Source: Lachnospiraceae bacterium UBA7196 (GTDB lineage: Bacteria > Bacillota > Clostridia > Lachnospirales > Lachnospiraceae). From it: a stretch of DNA of 64,000 nucleotides. Shown piece after piece: positions 25,499-34,478 of this stretch. A program made the position numbers and the translations under genes. The notes beneath the pieces are model-generated. The model was given only the letters and a program-made list of their open reading frames with translations, made no database searches and was not told the origin of the DNA. Location of the stretch: NCBI GenBank assembly GCA_002490835.1, contig DKUU01000021.1:1-64000 (forward strand), given 5' to 3'. How positions within the stretch are numbered: the first letter of the stretch is position 1; the number at the start of each line of letters is the position of its first letter.

Positions 25499-26374
25499 TT
25501 AGCCGCGGGAACGAAATTCTCTCGGCGTGATTCCATATGCCTTCCGAAATGCCTTCCCAAAATAAGAACTTTCAGAAAACCCGCATTGATAACAAATATC
25601 CGTTATGGGCAGGTCGCTGTTTCGCAAAAGCTTCTTTGCCTCATTCAGTCTGTAGGCGATCAGGTATTCGATGGGGCTTTGATTTAAACTGCTGCGAAAG
25701 CTTCGCATCGCTTCCCGTTCACTGATTCCCGCAGCGTCAGCAATCTGCCCCACGGTAATTTTATCTTTATAATGATTATGAATAAAGGACAACATATTGC
25801 GGATTCTGTCCTGTTGTTCAAACTTTACGGATGGATGCGCTTCCTTATTTGTCCGAAGTTCCTCTAACAATAAAAGCCATGTTTCAGACAAGATATTTCT
25901 GGTTTGAAATTCCATATTTTCATAGGATTGTAATTCCTTTAACTTCCATAGGTTAGAAAGAATCTTATCCGCGACCGGCCTCCCTTTTTTGATGATATAA
26001 ACTTCAATCTGATGGTTGTTGATCACAGGAGCCAGATATTTTTTATCAAACCTGCTTTTGAAATGTCCGCTTAAAAATACCGGATGAAAAATATGATTGA
26101 TTTCCAGCACCCGCTGTCCGGGAACCGCACTTTTTTTCATATCCATCACATTGCTGTTGATAAAGAATCCCTCTCCCTGACGGACAATGTATTCTGCGTC
26201 GAGCGTAATGATTTTACCGTCGCCTTCCTGCAGATACCCAAGTTCTAATTCTTCATGCCAATGCCATGGGACAATAAAATCTGTCAAATCGCGTTTATGA
26301 AGACAATAAGGATATTCCGTCGTCATTCCCTCGATCTGCTCCACCTGATTTTCGTCTACCAAAAATGGATTCAT
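25499..26374 (-). CDS. AraC-family regulator with cupin sensor
   Basis: 291 aa. The N-terminal about 150 residues form a cupin-like domain (FIVPWHWHEELELGYLQEGDG is typical; note the paired His). The C-terminal 100 residues carry two HTH motifs (ITVGQIADAAGISEREAMRSF; LPITDICYQCGFSESSYFGKAF) ending in the TPREF signature. Divergent from the alcohol dehydrogenase gene, with 233 bp between, which makes that gene the likely target; the SDR unit downstream could be another. The effector is unknown. Confidence 0.9.
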   Translation of the reverse strand: MNPFLVDENQVEQIEGMTTEYPYCLHKRDLTDFIVPWHWHEELELGYLQEGDGKIITLDAEYIVRQGEGFFINSNVMDMKKSAVPGQRVLEINHIFHPVFLSGHFKSRFDKKYLAPVINNHQIEVYIIKKGRPVADKILSNLWKLKELQSYENMEFQTRNILSETWLLLLEELRTNKEAHPSVKFEQQDRIRNMLSFIHNHYKDKITVGQIADAAGISEREAMRSFRSSLNQSPIEYLIAYRLNEAKKLLRNSDLPITDICYQCGFSESSYFGKAFRKAYGITPREFRSRG

Positions 26375-26607
26375 TTCTGTATCTCCCCGTCGGATAAATT
26401 GCGATTATTAGAATTATAATACCATAATTGGCGGTATATTTCTATATATAGTCTCTATAATCCTATTATATCCCGACATTTCCCTATATAATATTAGCAA
26501 AAGCAATTATTATTGTATCGAACTAAAAATGGGAGACTGATGATGGCAGCCGCAAATTTGAAATGTTCGTCGTTCCATCACAGGACTGCTTCGAAATGGA
26601 GGATATT

Positions 26608-27795
26608 ATGGCAAACAATTTCAATTACTACGCACCGACAGAAGTGATTTTCGGCAGGGATGCCGAGTTGGAAACAGGAAAACACCTCAAAAAACTGGGA
26701 GCGTCTCACGTACTTTTGGTTTATGGGACAAGCAGCGCAAGCCGTTTGGGGCTCTTGGACAAGATCAAAACCGTCCTGACGGAAGAAGGCTTAGCCGTAT
26801 CAGAACTAGGCGGAATCGTCCCAAATCCAAGGCTTTGCAAAGTATACGAAGGAATCCGTATTGGCAAAGAAAATCAAATTGACTTTCTGCTGGCAATCGG
26901 AGGCGGCAGCGCGATCGACACGGCAAAGGCCATCGCCTATGGATTGGCGGAGCCGGAACATGATGTTTGGGAACTGTTTGCGCGCAGCCGAACCGCCAAA
27001 AAATGTCTTCCCATAGCGTGCATACTGACGATTGCCGCCGCCGGCAGCGAAACTTCCAATAGCTGCGTCATCACAAACGAACAAACCGGCGAGAAGCGCG
27101 GCTATGGTAATAATCTTGCGCGTCCAAAGTTTGCTGTCATGAACCCCGCATATACCCTGTCGCTTCCCGCTTATCAGACGCAGTCGGGATGTGTTGACAT
27201 TATGATGCACACCATGGAGCGTTACTTTACCAATAGCGGCAATATGGAGATCACAGACGCGATCGCAGAAGCCCTGCTGCGCACTGTTATGAAAAACGCT
27301 GTGATTTTACGTGATGATCCCGATAATTATGATGCCCGCGCTGAGATCATGTGGGCGGGAAGTCTGGCGCATAACGATCTCACCGGATGCGGGAATGACG
27401 GCGGAGATTTTATGACACATAAGCTGGAGCATGAAATGGGCGGTATGTTTGACGTAACGCACGGCGCTGGCCTTGCCGCGATCTGGCCAAGCTGGGCAAG
27501 GTATGTTTACCGAGACTGTCTTCCCCGTTTCGTCCGCTTTGCCAGAAATGTCATGGAGATTACGATCTCCGAATCAGATGTAGAGATTGCGGAAGCCGGC
27601 ATATCCGCTATGGAACAGTTTTATCGCTGTATCGGTATGCCCACAAATCTGCGTGAGTTGGGAATCACGCCTTCTGATCAGCAGATTCTGGAGATGGCGG
27701 ATCGCTGCATGGCTGCCTGCGGAAGCCGCACGGGTTCAGCAAAAAAATTAAAGGCGCTAGATGCGGTAATCATTTATCAAAATGCCCTCGGCTGA
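26608..27795 (+). CDS. Iron-containing alcohol dehydrogenase (butanol-dehydrogenase-like)
   Basis: Start at 26608 (MANNFNYYAPTEVIFG) behind GGAGG; the longer frame lacks a site. 395 aa of the group III Fe-ADH family: nucleotide loop GGGSAIDTAKAIAYG, AAAGSETSNSCVIT, and metal ligands in QSGCVDIMMHTMERYF and THKLEHEMGGMFDVTHGAGLA. It matches YqhD/BdhA-type NADPH-dependent aldehyde reductases in length and motifs. A role in aldehyde detoxification or fermentative alcohol formation is likely, probably under the divergent AraC regulator. Confidence 0.92.
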   Translation: MANNFNYYAPTEVIFGRDAELETGKHLKKLGASHVLLVYGTSSASRLGLLDKIKTVLTEEGLAVSELGGIVPNPRLCKVYEGIRIGKENQIDFLLAIGGGSAIDTAKAIAYGLAEPEHDVWELFARSRTAKKCLPIACILTIAAAGSETSNSCVITNEQTGEKRGYGNNLARPKFAVMNPAYTLSLPAYQTQSGCVDIMMHTMERYFTNSGNMEITDAIAEALLRTVMKNAVILRDDPDNYDARAEIMWAGSLAHNDLTGCGNDGGDFMTHKLEHEMGGMFDVTHGAGLAAIWPSWARYVYRDCLPRFVRFARNVMEITISESDVEIAEAGISAMEQFYRCIGMPTNLRELGITPSDQQILEMADRCMAACGSRTGSAKKLKALDAVIIYQNALG

Positions 27796-27809
27796 GTGGC
27801 TGTGCAGCG

Positions 27810-28808
27810 TTAGTTTGTCGGCATATAAGTATCCAGATACTCAGAAACTTTATCCAAGTATCGCGCGTATTTCTCATTGTCATTTTGCAAACCATGCCCC
27901 GAATGCTCACAGACAATATATTCATGAGGAATACCATACTGTGCCAGGGCCTGATCCAGCCTCTTAGAGGCACCAAACGCCTGCATCCTGTCCCACGCAC
28001 CATAAGCACATACGGTCGGCACAGAATTTTCATTGATCCACATCTGCGCGGAAATATCCTTTACCTGTTCCAGATAAGTGCCGTCCGCAATCATCTTAGC
28101 CGTGATCTCTTTGCCCGCCATCGCGGAAAACAGACCCGCTATCCCGCTGTAATCCGCATTGGGATCAACAGGCTGCGGATGATCGGGATCGACGCCCATG
28201 TTGATCCAGTCTTCCAGATAGAAACAGGACGGACCAACCGCACCGAAGCACATTTTAACCGAAACAGGCGAGGTATCGGCGTCACGGTATGCGTAGAGCA
28301 TGGCCAGCGCGTGCCCCGCCGAGCCGCCTGACACTGCCATTTTATCAATAGGATATCCCAACTTTTCCGCCTCCGCAATGACATAGGGAATGCTGTCTCT
28401 GATTTCCACAGACTGCGTATAAACATTGGCATCCGGATTTTCTTCGCTAAACAGCGTATAATTGATGCCCGCCGACACATAACCTTTAGCACAGAGCCAT
28501 TGCAGCATCTCCGCATCGCCGCTCTTGTCGCCGCTGGTGAAACCGCCCGCGTGAAGGTAGACCACCAGCCCATAATTTTCCCTGCCGCTGTCAGCAGGAA
28601 GATAAAGGTCAAACTTATTTGCCTCACCGTTCCCGTAAGAAAAGTCCGTGTAGACCGTCCCCACCGAACTGTCCCACTGCGCCGCATACCTGCCTGCAAA
28701 TGGATCTACTTTCATTTTTATAACAGCGGAAATGATAAATGTCGCCGTAAAAGCGCCTGCATAAAGAAATCCCCACATTACCCTGCCTCCCGTTTTTTCC
28801 TGTTTCAT
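27810..28808 (-). CDS. Membrane-anchored alpha/beta hydrolase (esterase)
   Basis: 332 aa. An N-terminal membrane helix (WGFLYAGAFTATFIISAVI) anchors the enzyme. The hydrolase domain has an HAGGF oxyanion motif at 86-90, the nucleophile elbow GGSAG with Ser about 163, and a C-terminal EHSGHG histidine. The family includes carboxylesterases of the Aes/BD-FAE type. Its ATG overlaps the stop of a 44-aa membrane peptide by four bases, which implies coupled translation. It converges on the alcohol dehydrogenase gene with 14 bp between. Substrate unknown. Confidence 0.85.
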   Translation of the reverse strand: MKQEKTGGRVMWGFLYAGAFTATFIISAVIKMKVDPFAGRYAAQWDSSVGTVYTDFSYGNGEANKFDLYLPADSGRENYGLVVYLHAGGFTSGDKSGDAEMLQWLCAKGYVSAGINYTLFSEENPDANVYTQSVEIRDSIPYVIAEAEKLGYPIDKMAVSGGSAGHALAMLYAYRDADTSPVSVKMCFGAVGPSCFYLEDWINMGVDPDHPQPVDPNADYSGIAGLFSAMAGKEITAKMIADGTYLEQVKDISAQMWINENSVPTVCAYGAWDRMQAFGASKRLDQALAQYGIPHEYIVCEHSGHGLQNDNEKYARYLDKVSEYLDTYMPTN

Positions 28809-28939
28809 AAGAAGTTCCCTCCAAACAGTGTTCCGCCCAAAAACAGGTTCAATACGGCCCGCACTGCCAGCCGCCCCAAGACCGCGCCAATGACTATAAG
28901 CAAAATCAAGATAACCATGTGTTTCTGCGTGATTGTCAT
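28805..28939 (-). CDS. 44-aa membrane peptide translationally coupled to esterase
   Basis: Begins MTITQKHMVILILLIVIGAV behind GGAGGGAG and continues with a basic patch, a second hydrophobic stretch and a GGNFL end. One strong membrane helix at residues 8-21, possibly a second at 26-40. Its TGA overlaps the esterase ATG (ATGA), so it is a genuine part of the operon. It may help membrane insertion or regulate the esterase. No family is recognised; too short for routine gene calling. Confidence 0.7.
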   Translation of the reverse strand: MTITQKHMVILILLIVIGAVLGRLAVRAVLNLFLGGTLFGGNFL

Positions 28940-28999
28940 CTTCACACTCTCTCCCTCCTTGCCAAAGCTTTTATCAGGCAATATTTCAATCTTTCTATC

Positions 29000-29043
29000 T
29001 TGACGAAAAATATTTCCCGTGCTACGATGTTACAAATGTAACA
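29000..29043 (+). promoter_or_regulatory. TetR-gene promoter with perfect 16-bp operator
   Basis: TTGACG (29000-29005), 17-bp spacer, TACGAT (29023-29028). Directly over the start point lies the perfect palindrome tgttac-aaat-gtaaca (29028-29043). This is an autoregulatory operator layout and may also serve the divergent esterase unit. Confidence 0.8.
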
Positions 29044-29077
29044 GCGATAGTTTCACTTGTCAATGGGAGTGGTAAAA

Positions 29078-29653
29078 ATGGAACAAAACGCAAAAAATGT
29101 TTCACCGTTTTGCAATGAAGGCCGTAACGTTTATGTAATAGAACATCTAACCGGTGCGCTGCTTGCGCTTTTGCGCAAAAAACCGCTAAATGAAATTTCC
29201 ATCAGTGAATTATGCGAGGCGGCAGGCGTGGGACGGACGTCCTTTTACCGCAATTTTGAAACGAAAGAAGATATCCTGAAAAGACAGATTGAAACCTTAT
29301 TTCAAGGCTGGATGAACGAATGGAAAAGCGATTCAAAAATGTCAATCGACCAGTCGATTTATCAGGTGTTCTCTCATCTGGAAGCAAACCGTGAATTTTA
29401 CGGCCTGCTCCATAACAGAGGCTTAACTTATCTGTTAAAAGATATTCTTTTAGACATGTGTGGCTTTGATCCTAAGCAGGAAGTGGTCGCGGCGTACTCC
29501 TCCGCCTATGTCGCCTTTTTCCTATATGGCTGGATCGAAGTCTGGCTGCGGCGCGGGATGAAGGAGACGGCAGCGGAGCTGGCGGGGTATCTGCGCGCCG
29601 CCACCCCGCCTCCTTCTTTTACGCCTCGATCATCTCCAGCAGGCTGTCCGTGA
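29078..29653 (+). CDS. TetR-family regulator
   Basis: The start at 29078 (MEQNAKNVSPFC) follows GGGAGTGG. 191 aa. The HTH is at about residues 20-65: ALLALLRKKPLNEISISELCEAAGVGRTSFYRNFETKEDIL, a typical TetR N-terminus. The C-terminal helical domain (FYGLLHNRGLTYLLKDILL; AYVAFFLYGWIEVWLRRGM) is of the TetR_C type found in DhaS-like proteins. Divergent from the membrane peptide/esterase unit, which it probably represses. Its 3' end overlaps the convergent chemoreceptor gene by 35 bp, so the last residues are low-complexity. Confidence 0.88.
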   Translation: MEQNAKNVSPFCNEGRNVYVIEHLTGALLALLRKKPLNEISISELCEAAGVGRTSFYRNFETKEDILKRQIETLFQGWMNEWKSDSKMSIDQSIYQVFSHLEANREFYGLLHNRGLTYLLKDILLDMCGFDPKQEVVAAYSSAYVAFFLYGWIEVWLRRGMKETAAELAGYLRAATPPPSFTPRSSPAGCP

Positions 29654-31496
29654 TTTCCGCCATATTAGCGGATACCGCTTTCGTGTTCTGGGAAATATCC
29701 ACATTCTCCATCACCACGCTGGAAATCTGCGTCAACTGTTTGACTGCCGCATCCACGATCGACACGTTCTGCGCAACCATGTGGGAGATCTCTTCCACAT
29801 CCTTTCTGGACTTTTCAATATTCTCTACCACCACACCGAAGTTACTCACCGTTTGATGGGTAATGTCCTGCCCTTCCTTGACAGCCTTCAGGGAATTGGT
29901 GATCAGATCGTTGGTCTCCTTCGCCGCCTGCGCGCTCCTTGCAGCAAGTTCGCCTACCTGAGAAGCCACCACTGCAAATCCTCTGCCCGATTCGCCGGCT
30001 CTGGCCGCCTCAATAGATGCGTTCAAGGACAGCAGATTGGTCTGTTCGGCAATGGAATTGATCTCATCGATGATTTTTTCAATCTGCATGGACATATCGC
30101 TGATCTTCTGCATAGAATTTTGCAAAAGTGTCATCTGCGACTGCGTCGCTACGATTTCTCCGGTAGTCGCCGCCGATGCCGCGGTAATATCGTTTGTCGC
30201 CGCCACGTTGTTGTTTAATTCCTGCGTGAGCTGCTCCATGATCTTCTCCAGATCGGAAACCGCCTGTTCCTGTCTCTCCGTGCCATTGTAGATACTGTTT
30301 GCATTCTCCAAAGTTTTTCCGGACACCTCGCTTAATTCCCTGCACGCGTCCTTCACATTCTGAATCAACATCCGGTTATTCTCTACATCCTGTTCCTGCT
30401 GACTCATCAGGTTTTCGTTCTCCCGCATATTGTGGCAGATACTCTCCACCATTTTATTGATGCTGGCGGAAAGCTGTTCGTATTCCGGCGTACCGGTTTC
30501 GTCTATGGTAATATCAAAATTGCCCTCCGCAATTTCCTTCGTACCGTTGGTGATATTATTGATCCCCTGCACGATTTTGCTGTCTACCATCCGGTTGATC
30601 ATAATAAGCAATGCGCCGAAAATGATAAGCATACTGAAAGACACGATGAACGTCTGGTTGCGGCGCGCTATATAATATTCCGAAGCGGGAAGGAAGGTGC
30701 CGATGATCTCATCCCCATTTTCTTCGGCATAGTAGTATCCGGTTTTTCCATTGATCTTTGCCTTGCCCTTTCCGGCAAATTCCTGAGGGAAACCGGCATC
30801 GGACGCAGGCTTGCCAATCATCGCTGCGTCAGGATAGGCAAGCAGCAGGCCGCTTGCTTTATCAATCGCATAGACAAATCCATTCGTACCGAAATCCATC
30901 TCACCCAGCACCACGGATATATCCGTGCCCGCCAGCGCGTTTTCCAAAACCTCCGGACGAACACCTACCTGCACCAGACCCTTCGCATCCTTTCTGGCTA
31001 CGCCTATGTACTGCATGATGATCCCTTCCGCCACATTTGCCTGCGGTTCCTGCACGAGCTCTATGGACGGATCATCCACGATCACCATGAAAGCATTTGA
31101 CTGTTCGCCGCTCTTCATATCAAACCCCACATAGGCATCGATCGTACTGCTGGTGATTATGCCGTCCTCGTCGATCACATGAATCTCATTCACCATCAGC
31201 CTTTCCTTAATCTCATTCATCTGTTCCGGACTATCCGCGATAGCGGGCGCCGCCCCTAAAATATCAGCAAAAATACGTGCCTTGGCCAGATTATTCTCTC
31301 CGAGGTTCTTCGTCAGCTGCATGATATTCTCCTCGTTATCAGCCAGCTTTTCCCGCACGTCAGCCAGTTTATTTTTGCTGGAGAGCGTATTGTTGTAATT
31401 GTTTGTGACCGTCTGCAGCGTAAAGATTGCGACAATGGTTACCGTCAATGCCACGATCATGTAGATAAAGAGCCTTTGCGTAAAAATTTTTTTCAT
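29619..31496 (-). CDS. Methyl-accepting chemotaxis protein
   Basis: The start at 31496 (MKKIFTQRLFIYMIVALTV) places the membrane helix at the N-terminus. A periplasmic/extracellular sensor of about 250 residues of the Cache type follows (NEIHVIDEDGIITSSTIDAYVGFDM; GTNGFVYAIDKASGLLLAYPD), then a second helix, a HAMP domain, and a signalling domain with the hairpin tip ERQEQAVSDLEKI ... EQTNLLSLNASIEAARAGESGRGFAVVA. It relays ligand binding to CheA/CheW, which are not in the window. Presence implies a motile strain or an alternative signalling use. Confidence 0.92.
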   Translation of the reverse strand: MKKIFTQRLFIYMIVALTVTIVAIFTLQTVTNNYNNTLSSKNKLADVREKLADNEENIMQLTKNLGENNLAKARIFADILGAAPAIADSPEQMNEIKERLMVNEIHVIDEDGIITSSTIDAYVGFDMKSGEQSNAFMVIVDDPSIELVQEPQANVAEGIIMQYIGVARKDAKGLVQVGVRPEVLENALAGTDISVVLGEMDFGTNGFVYAIDKASGLLLAYPDAAMIGKPASDAGFPQEFAGKGKAKINGKTGYYYAEENGDEIIGTFLPASEYYIARRNQTFIVSFSMLIIFGALLIMINRMVDSKIVQGINNITNGTKEIAEGNFDITIDETGTPEYEQLSASINKMVESICHNMRENENLMSQQEQDVENNRMLIQNVKDACRELSEVSGKTLENANSIYNGTERQEQAVSDLEKIMEQLTQELNNNVAATNDITAASAATTGEIVATQSQMTLLQNSMQKISDMSMQIEKIIDEINSIAEQTNLLSLNASIEAARAGESGRGFAVVASQVGELAARSAQAAKETNDLITNSLKAVKEGQDITHQTVSNFGVVVENIEKSRKDVEEISHMVAQNVSIVDAAVKQLTQISSVVMENVDISQNTKAVSANMAEITDSLLEMIEA

Positions 31497-31587
31497 ACTG
31501 TCATCCGCATCCTTTCCCACAGTTTACACAAATTTGTGACAACCTAAACTTCGCAAATGAAGCTGATTTTGTCACATTCTATCTATA

Positions 31588-31616
31588 ATTGTATATTCTG
31601 TTTGTTCATTTTTCAA
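31588..31616 (-). promoter_or_regulatory. Chemoreceptor promoter
   Basis: TTGAAA, 17-bp spacer, TACAAT on the minus strand, about 90 bp upstream of the start codon. Nothing else is recognised in 31497-31700. Confidence 0.55.
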
Positions 31617-31700
31617 GAATTTTTGACATTTACATGATTGTTTTTGTCAGTTATGCCAATATTTTACGCGCAGACACTCCATTTTACATTGTTTTCGGCT

Positions 31701-33515
31701 CTACATACTGATCGTCTCCACCACCGACATTTCCCTGATCCTCCGCACAGGCCCCCTCATAGCGGCAATTGCCGAAGCGATCATCACCGCCGCGATCACG
31801 ACACATTCCTTAAACGGCATCTGCCACGCACCGCCCCATCTTTCGATGATTGCCCAGCGGTACAGATAATAGTGGATGGGCAGCCCCAATAAAAGCCCTT
31901 CCGCCAATCCGCCCGCAAGATAAGTAAGCGTCTCCGCCGCCACCATGGTCTGCAGCTGCCTGATACTGATGCCGATTGCTCTCATGGCGCCGTACTGCCG
32001 CATTCTGGCTGCCACGCTCATGGCAATGCTGTTGATGATGTTAAAGGCCGCAATCAAAGCAACCACCGCCAAAAAGCCGTAGACAAACAAGGCAAAGGAA
32101 AAATAGACCGCTTTTGCTTCCTCAACATTGACCGTGCCCGGCGCGTCAGGCCGCAGCCCCACAAGCGCGTGCCTCATAAAATCAATTCCGATACCGAATC
32201 CCAGAAACAGAATAATACTGAATGCAAAAGAGGATGTCAGCAAAATCAGGTTTTTCTTGCTGCCCGCCGCATGATGCAGCCCCAAGGCCGTCTCCACACG
32301 CATCCGTCCCGTGTGCGCCGCCCGCTTCGCCGCAAACACCGTATCGGCATTACCGGAAACCGCCGTCCAGGGTGAAACCTTCGAAGCCTTGCGCGCCGGT
32401 CTCCGACTTGCCAAAAGCACGGTCAGCAGACCGATCATACTGCCAAAAACCACCCCCGGCAGACTGATGCCAAATCCCGGCATTTCCGAAAACCATTTAG
32501 GCGCCAGTATCTGTAACATCCGGCACAATCCCCACACTGTCACCACACTGAACAAAAGCCCAAGCGGTATCGCTTTCAGGCACCAGAAAAGCGCCTCCAT
32601 GCGCACATAGCGCCGCACCTGTTTTGCTGTCGCTCCCAGACACCGCATCATCCCGAAAAATTCCGTCCTCTGCGCCACGCTGCTGTTCATACTGCCCAGA
32701 ATCATCATCATACCGCTGACCGCCACCAGCACTGCCAGCACAAAAGCAATCAGATACAGCATCAAAATATAATGATCGCTGCTCTGCATCATAGCACCCA
32801 TCACCTTTGCATTTTCACTGACTCTGTCTTTCGGGATGTGCAGCTGCCCGCAGATATCCCTGATCGCCTTCTGTATCCTGCAATGCGGTACAAACTCCAC
32901 ATAAGAAACAAAGTCTTCTTTTTGTGTCGCCTCCCGAAAACAGGACAAATAGGTCTCTGTATTCATAAAAAGTCCAAAGGCGTCCGCCTGAAGCAGCATG
33001 GAAGTGTCTTCCACAATGCCGCTGATCTGAAAGCGAAGAACACCGTCAGGCGTTTCTACCTCCACCTCGTCCCCCACGGAAACGCCCAGTCTGACGCGCA
33101 TACCTTCTGTCACAAGCGCCTGCCCCGTTTCTTGCGGGAATTTCCCTTCCAAGATAGAAACGCTGGGAAATAAGGCAAAAAACGTTTCATCATAGCCACA
33201 GAGAAGGGTCTGTACGCCTTCCACTTTATAATCCCTATCCAGCGCATAGTTGGCCGCCGCATAGCGGGTGAGCGTTTTCACTTCGGGCCTTGCGGCAAGC
33301 ATCATCGTCTGCTCCTCGTTAAGCTCCCGAAACATCACGTGCCATGCGCCATCCTGCATAACTGCCAGATTTTTCTGACTCTGCAAAAACATATCCGCCA
33401 TGCCAAAGATCGCAGCAATCAAAAAGACGGAAATTACAATACACCATCTGGTCATGCGGGTCTGTCTGCGGTGAATCTTTGCCAAAATGGGAATCAGATT
33501 AAGATAATTTTTCAT
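31701..33515 (-). CDS. ABC transporter permease, FtsX/MacB type
   Basis: 604 aa; the second ATG (33515) has better spacing to GGGAGGG than the one at 33521. An N-terminal helix and a large extracellular MacB-like domain (about 60-235) are followed by three helices, the first FtsX core (TEFFGMMRCLGATAKQVRRYVRMEALFWCL), and a second core near the C-terminus (MRQYGAMRAIGISIRQLQTMVAAETLTY). It makes an exporter or lipid/peptide-extracting complex with the ATPase upstream (genes overlap by 17 bp). Substrate unknown; the linked two-component system suggests antimicrobial peptide or envelope stress. Confidence 0.9.
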   Translation of the reverse strand: MKNYLNLIPILAKIHRRQTRMTRWCIVISVFLIAAIFGMADMFLQSQKNLAVMQDGAWHVMFRELNEEQTMMLAARPEVKTLTRYAAANYALDRDYKVEGVQTLLCGYDETFFALFPSVSILEGKFPQETGQALVTEGMRVRLGVSVGDEVEVETPDGVLRFQISGIVEDTSMLLQADAFGLFMNTETYLSCFREATQKEDFVSYVEFVPHCRIQKAIRDICGQLHIPKDRVSENAKVMGAMMQSSDHYILMLYLIAFVLAVLVAVSGMMMILGSMNSSVAQRTEFFGMMRCLGATAKQVRRYVRMEALFWCLKAIPLGLLFSVVTVWGLCRMLQILAPKWFSEMPGFGISLPGVVFGSMIGLLTVLLASRRPARKASKVSPWTAVSGNADTVFAAKRAAHTGRMRVETALGLHHAAGSKKNLILLTSSFAFSIILFLGFGIGIDFMRHALVGLRPDAPGTVNVEEAKAVYFSFALFVYGFLAVVALIAAFNIINSIAMSVAARMRQYGAMRAIGISIRQLQTMVAAETLTYLAGGLAEGLLLGLPIHYYLYRWAIIERWGGAWQMPFKECVVIAAVMIASAIAAMRGPVRRIREMSVVETISM

Positions 33516-34194
33516 TGACATTCCCTCCCAAATCGCTCAAGATGCCGTCCGCCACCTGCATCACCCTGTCTACGGATGTGATCAGATTCGGATTATGGGT
33601 GATCATTAAAATGGTCTGCTGGTACTGTCTGGACGCCTTCGTCAGAAGTTCCATCACTTCCCTGCTGTTTTTCCGATCGAGATTCCCGGTCGGTTCGTCC
33701 GCCAAAATCAGTTTCGGTCTGGTGATCAGCGCTCTGCCGATCGCCACTCTCTGCTGCTGTCCGCCGGAGAGCTGTCCCGGCAGATGCCCGCGTCTCTCCT
33801 GTAAGCCCAGCACTGCCAAAATTTCTTCCACCTGCCCGACATCCGGTTTCTTATGATCCAATAATAAAGGGAAAATAATATTCTGTTCCACGTTGAGTTC
33901 GGGAATCAAATGAAACGACTGAAAGATAAAACCGATGTTGCGGCGTCTGAAAATCGTGCGTTCCTCCTCCCCCATTGCAAAGAGATTTTGTCCGTCAATC
34001 AATATCCTGCCGCCTGTCGGCTCATCCAGCGCGCCGACACAATTTAAGAGGGTGCTTTTGCCGGAGCCGGACTCCCCGATCACCGCCGCAAACTCCCCCT
34101 TTTTAAGCGTAAATGAGACATGTTTTAAGGCTTCCACTTTCGCTTCGCCTGTTCCGTAGGTCTTACACAGATCCTGTACTTCCACGATTTCCAT
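33499..34194 (-). CDS. ABC transporter ATPase, LolD/MacB type
   Basis: Start at 34194 (MEIVEVQDLCKTYGTG) behind AAAGGAGGAG; a longer frame runs through the non-coding repeat upstream and is rejected. Complete motifs: Walker A GESGSGKST, Q-loop FIFQSFHLIPEL, signature LSGGQQQR, Walker B LILADEP, D-loop GNLD, H-loop ITHN. It powers the FtsX-type permease that follows. Same strand and order as the histidine kinase and regulator genes upstream, separated from them by the inverted-repeat element at 34229. Confidence 0.95.
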   Translation of the reverse strand: MEIVEVQDLCKTYGTGEAKVEALKHVSFTLKKGEFAAVIGESGSGKSTLLNCVGALDEPTGGRILIDGQNLFAMGEEERTIFRRRNIGFIFQSFHLIPELNVEQNIIFPLLLDHKKPDVGQVEEILAVLGLQERRGHLPGQLSGGQQQRVAIGRALITRPKLILADEPTGNLDRKNSREVMELLTKASRQYQQTILMITHNPNLITSVDRVMQVADGILSDLGGNVNEKLS

Positions 34195-34228
34195 GGTATC
34201 ACTGCTCCTCCTTTCAAATCTGCATTGA

Positions 34229-34418
34229 TTGCGAAACTCATTCTCAGTTATCGAAATTGTACAACCGTCATAACCAACGCAGACGCGCTTTCGCTCCATT
34301 CCGAGCGTAACAGACGCTAAACTCGTAAAGAACCTCGTTAAGCGCTGACGCTCTGCAAGGGTCTGCTTATGGTTATGACGGTTGCACAATTAATCCACCG
34401 TTATGAGGAGTTTCGCAA
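34229..34418. repeat. 190-bp imperfect inverted-repeat element
   Basis: Outer arms ttgcgaaactc / gagtttcgcaa are exact complements at the two ends. Inner arms are also complementary, with small gaps: aattgtacaaccgtcataac near 34255 and gttatgacggttgcacaatt near 34390. The core is rich in cgct-type words. No ORF in it looks real. It could be a MITE, a large structured RNA leader, or a REP-like composite. Confidence 0.6.
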
Positions 34419-34478
34419 GTTCCTGCCTTTACATCAAAAATGATAGCAGAAACATCTTACAATCTCGTGAAAGCAACC

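Noticed and set aside
33499..34389. Longer ATPase beginning at 34389
   Set aside because: The extra 65 residues run through the inverted-repeat element and a far better start with GGAGG lies at 34194.
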